Assembly (NCBI GenBank): GCA_910579425.1
Contig: CAJTVL010000013.1
Coordinates: 1 to 64,000, forward strand
Source: an uncultured Lachnospiraceae bacterium
GTDB lineage: Bacteria > Bacillota > Clostridia > Lachnospirales > Lachnospiraceae
Direction of reading: 5' to 3'
Length of the DNA: 64,000 nucleotides
The first letter of the stretch is position 1. Each line of letters begins with the position of its first letter. Positions 61,887 through 64,000 of this stretch are shown here, piece after piece. The notes under the pieces were generated by a model, which did no database searches, had not been told where the DNA came from, and saw only the letters and a program-made list of their open reading frames with translations. The position numbers and the translations under genes are program-made.

Positions 61887-61985
61887 TTAATGGGGAATCC
61901 AGGACCCGGTCCCTGCATTTTTGGCATATGCCCGCTTCTGTGCGGCGCCTGCTTCCTCATGCTCTAAAGTAACCACTTTTTTCAT
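61887..61985 (-). CDS. Possible small peptide gene upstream of prfC
   Basis: A 32-codon open frame (MKKVVTLEHEEAGAAQKRA and a further 13 residues) in the gap between spoIIIAH and prfC, with AAAGGG 8 bases upstream of its ATG. The peptide is basic and hydrophilic. It might be a short protein, a leader peptide for prfC, or chance. No other gene occupies 61822-62063. Confidence 0.35.
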   Translation of the reverse strand: MKKVVTLEHEEAGAAQKRAYAKNAGTGSWIPH

Positions 61986-62063
61986 CAGGGTATCCCTTTC
62001 TTCTCTTTTATCAAATTATTTCCTGTAATAGGATACCACATTTTTCTTCATATAGCATTAACA

Positions 62064-62807
62064 TTATTCGTCGCTTAAGGTGCTGATCACAATTGCATCC
62101 GGTGTTACTCCCGTTTTGCGGACGATAATGTCCTCAATCTGGGCCCTCTGCGCTTCAGAGAGTTCGGCGGCATTGACCACCACATCCACCGTCTCGTCGG
62201 TGATGCTGACCACCACATCATCGAATCCCTTGCTCTCAAGTAAGATTTCCGCTGAGGTTTCTTTCTCCGCAATGTCCGTGATGGCAATCATATTGTCCAC
62301 GGCTTCCTGCTTCTGCTCCTCGCTGATATTCACATTATTGATAATTTCAAGCAATGTCTCTTTATTTTTGGCTCTGGTCTGTTCCTTTAAGAGTCTTGCC
62401 CCTGAAAGCGTATTTAAACTGCTTGCCGAGGTAAAAACCGCTTCCCCGGGAGTTTCCTCTTCCGAGAGCTGATTCTCGGTATTCTGAGCTACATCTCCCG
62501 TCATGTTTTCTGCGAGAACCTCCTCCATGCTTTCGTCCAGATAATTCTCCTCCTGAAGCACCACCTCGGAATCCATGCTCTCAATATCGCTGTAAGAAGC
62601 CTGCTCCATATCCTCATCGGATATTTCGAACAAAGCCGCCACATCCGTGTCCTGCGTCTGGTCCTGTGCCACTACTGTATCGGAGCCCGCCGTCATAATT
62701 TCCTCTTCCGTAATTCTGCTGCCGGCAAAGTTCAGATAACCGGCCACGGCAATCATGATTGCCAGCGCTGTGATCATAATTTGATTCTTTTTCACCATAT
62801 TCTTCAA
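62064..62807 (-). CDS. spoIIIAH: SpoIIIAH, forespore-mother cell channel protein
   Basis: A 247-residue protein with a short cytosolic start, one membrane helix (IMITALAIMIAVAGYLNF), an acidic linker rich in Glu and Ser (roughly residues 45-130) and a C-terminal ring-forming YscJ-like domain (TSAEILLESKGFDDVVVSI, VNAAELSEAQRAQIEDIIVRK in part). In the mother cell membrane it binds SpoIIQ and forms the channel that feeds the forespore. The TTG at 62807 is taken as start, since AAGGAG precedes it with an 8-base gap, whereas the ATG downstream has poor spacing. The linker is longer than in Bacillus subtilis. Confidence 0.93.
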   Translation of the reverse strand: MKNMVKKNQIMITALAIMIAVAGYLNFAGSRITEEEIMTAGSDTVVAQDQTQDTDVAALFEISDEDMEQASYSDIESMDSEVVLQEENYLDESMEEVLAENMTGDVAQNTENQLSEEETPGEAVFTSASSLNTLSGARLLKEQTRAKNKETLLEIINNVNISEEQKQEAVDNMIAITDIAEKETSAEILLESKGFDDVVVSITDETVDVVVNAAELSEAQRAQIEDIIVRKTGVTPDAIVISTLSDE

Positions 62808-62822
62808 GTCCGTGTCTCCTTC

Positions 62823-63500
62823 TTATTGTGATATTATCATTTTAACTATTTTAATCTTATGTGCCTCTATACCAAATAATGCCTGAATTGCTTCCGTTAT
62901 ATTTTGAACAATCTTCGCATTTGCGCCTCCCTGGGCAGACACCACCACTCCCTCCACCCTGGGGGCCAGAAACTGCTTCACAAAAGGGCCGGCGCTGCTG
63001 CCCTGGCGGCTGTCAAATATAGTTTCCTCCCTCATGCTGGTACTGACGCTCTTCCTGCTTCCTCCCGCCGAATCCTCCTCATCGGAACTGCTTTTCTCCG
63101 TGCTCTGATCCTTTTCTATTACGGACACGCCGCCGTCCTCTAAGGTCACCATCACCCTGACCTTCCCTACGCCGTCCATCGTTGACAAAAGCTCTTCCAG
63201 GGAATGTTCGAGGGCGGCCGTATAGGAAAACAAGCCAAACTCCGCATCCGAAACAGCCCCCGCCGCTTCGGCGTCTGAACGTACTTTTATTATATCAGCT
63301 TCACTGTCCCATTGTTGGGACTGTGTCTTAGTTTTTTTATCTTTTTCCTCCACAGGCCATGCGATTACCAGAAGCAGTACTCCTACTAAAATGACAATCA
63401 GAAAATTATCTCTGGTCAATTTGGCCACAGGCAGTTTCCCTGAAATCCTTCCGGCTGCCTTTTTTTCCCTGTTCTCCTGATTTTCCTGTTTTTCCTGCAT
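62823..63500 (-). CDS. spoIIIAG: SpoIIIAG, stage III sporulation protein
   Basis: A 225-residue protein starting MQEKQENQENREKKAAG (GGAGGTAG in front), with one membrane helix (FLIVILVGVLLLVIAWP) and a C-terminal YscJ/FliF-like ring domain with LSTMDGVGKVRVMVTL and APRVEGVVVSAQGGA. It forms a large ring between mother cell and forespore in the SpoIIIA-SpoIIQ complex. A serine-rich acidic insert (KSSSDEEDSAGGS) interrupts the domain. It starts 4 bases after the end of spoIIIAF and ends 15 bases before spoIIIAH. Confidence 0.93.
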   Translation of the reverse strand: MQEKQENQENREKKAAGRISGKLPVAKLTRDNFLIVILVGVLLLVIAWPVEEKDKKTKTQSQQWDSEADIIKVRSDAEAAGAVSDAEFGLFSYTAALEHSLEELLSTMDGVGKVRVMVTLEDGGVSVIEKDQSTEKSSSDEEDSAGGSRKSVSTSMREETIFDSRQGSSAGPFVKQFLAPRVEGVVVSAQGGANAKIVQNITEAIQALFGIEAHKIKIVKMIISQ

Positions 63501-63504
63501 CCCT

Positions 63505-64000
63505 CTACCTCCAGACAATCCTGATTTTTTCCTGCTCCACCCCAAGTATGTCTCCGTACCTCTCCTTAAGCTCCTGCTCCTGCCTTTCTTCCTTATCTCC
63601 TTTTGCTCCCACCTCCACCGCTACGGGCTCGATCCATATTTCTCCGGCGTTCTCTGCTTTTCCCTTTTCCCGGGACAAAGTAACCGTTAAATTTTCTTTT
63701 TCCCGGTCAAAGCTCACACTTACAATTCTATGACCATTCTCGCCCTCCTCCAGTTTGTTTTTTATTTCCTCTTCAATCTCTCTTCCGATCACCGCCCCGT
63801 TATCCTCCAGCACAAGCTCCGCTTCCTGCCGGTGTATAATCTGCTCCAAATCCGAAATCCTTTCCCTTATTTCCAGTTGCTTTTCCTCACTTAAAAAAAT
63901 ACCAAACAAAGGCTCTGTAATCCGCAGAATCAGCATCATCCCCACCAGCAGCCTGACATACTTTCCGTAAGACGTGCCCGGTACAAAAAACAGGATCGCC
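63505..64000 (-). CDS. spoIIIAF: SpoIIIAF, stage III sporulation protein (5' end off the window)
   Basis: About 165 codons of the C-terminal part: the end of two membrane helices (AILFFVPGTSYGKYVRLLVG, then MLILRITEPLFGIFL) followed by a helical and beta C-terminal domain (HRIVSVSFDREKENLTVTL) ending GVEQEKIRIVWR. SpoIIIAF is a membrane component of the SpoIIIA complex. The gene continues upstream beyond base 64000, where spoIIIAE and earlier genes would be expected. Confidence 0.9.
   Translation of the reverse strand, partial: AILFFVPGTSYGKYVRLLVGMMLILRITEPLFGIFLSEEKQLEIRERISDLEQIIHRQEAELVLEDNGAVIGREIEEEIKNKLEEGENGHRIVSVSFDREKENLTVTLSREKGKAENAGEIWIEPVAVEVGAKGDKEERQEQELKERYGDILGVEQEKIRIVWR

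Overview
The window looks like chromosomal DNA of a spore-forming Clostridium-type Firmicute, most likely a gut Lachnospiraceae relative. The main reasons are the right-hand run spoIVB-recN-argR-nadK-tlyA-dxs-ispA-xseB-xseA-nusB-Asp23 followed by prfC and spoIIIAH-AG-AF, the small spore coat-like genes, an orphan Spo0A DNA-binding domain, the enzymes for mucin-type sugars, strong AGGAGG ribosome sites and consensus TTGACA/TATAAT promoters. No rRNA, tRNA, CRISPR array, complete insertion sequence or prophage was seen.

Layout. 1-2.5 kb: a partial yicC gene divergent from rqcH. 2.6-8.5 kb: two spore coat-like genes, a tiny 51-codon gene, a SpoVB-type flippase, glycogen synthase, an orphan Spo0A effector domain and a YitT membrane protein. 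8.5-12.2 kb: an S66 peptidase, a GH29 fucosidase and a ClC channel, then a 144-bp MITE-like palindromic element. 12.7-23.8 kb is an accessory stretch: a lipoprotein, a nucleotidyltransferase, a broken AlbA_2 gene, a heterodimeric ABC exporter with a neighbouring LytTR/GHKL two-component system, a 5'-truncated AAA/DUF4143 gene, two further GHKL kinases without a response regulator, and an XRE regulator. 24-32 kb: L-fucose isomerase with a divergent AraC regulator, a gene broken by an in-frame amber codon, a cytosolic ParB-like/BMP fusion with a metallophosphoesterase, a repressor-like HTH protein fused to a FlhA-type export domain, and L-rhamnose mutarotase. 32-38 kb: a secreted protein with a long leader, a Nei/Fpg homologue lacking its catalytic proline, a zinc-ribbon protein, a WYL regulator, HipA kinase remnants and an Rpn-like nuclease. 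37.6-48.3 kb: a GH123 glycosidase, 8-oxoguanine glycosylase, endonuclease IV, two MATE exporters, an IbrA/IbrB pair (PAPS-reductase-like plus ParB-like) and a chemotaxis receptor. 48.3-64 kb: the conserved sporulation/housekeeping cluster, almost all on the minus strand.

How the parts fit. GH29 fucosidase, FucI with its AraC neighbour, rhamnose mutarotase and GH123 suggest foraging on host glycans, although the genes are dispersed rather than in one operon. The right-hand cluster joins isoprenoid precursor synthesis (dxs, ispA), DNA repair (recN, xseAB), NAD kinase, arginine control and sporulation proteins of the forespore-mother cell channel (SpoIIIAF-AH) and the SigK checkpoint (SpoIVB). 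The least explained loci are the HTH-FlhA fusion, the ParB-BMP/phosphoesterase pair and the ibrAB operon with a palindrome just upstream of its promoter. All identifications rest on reading motifs by eye; no database search was run.
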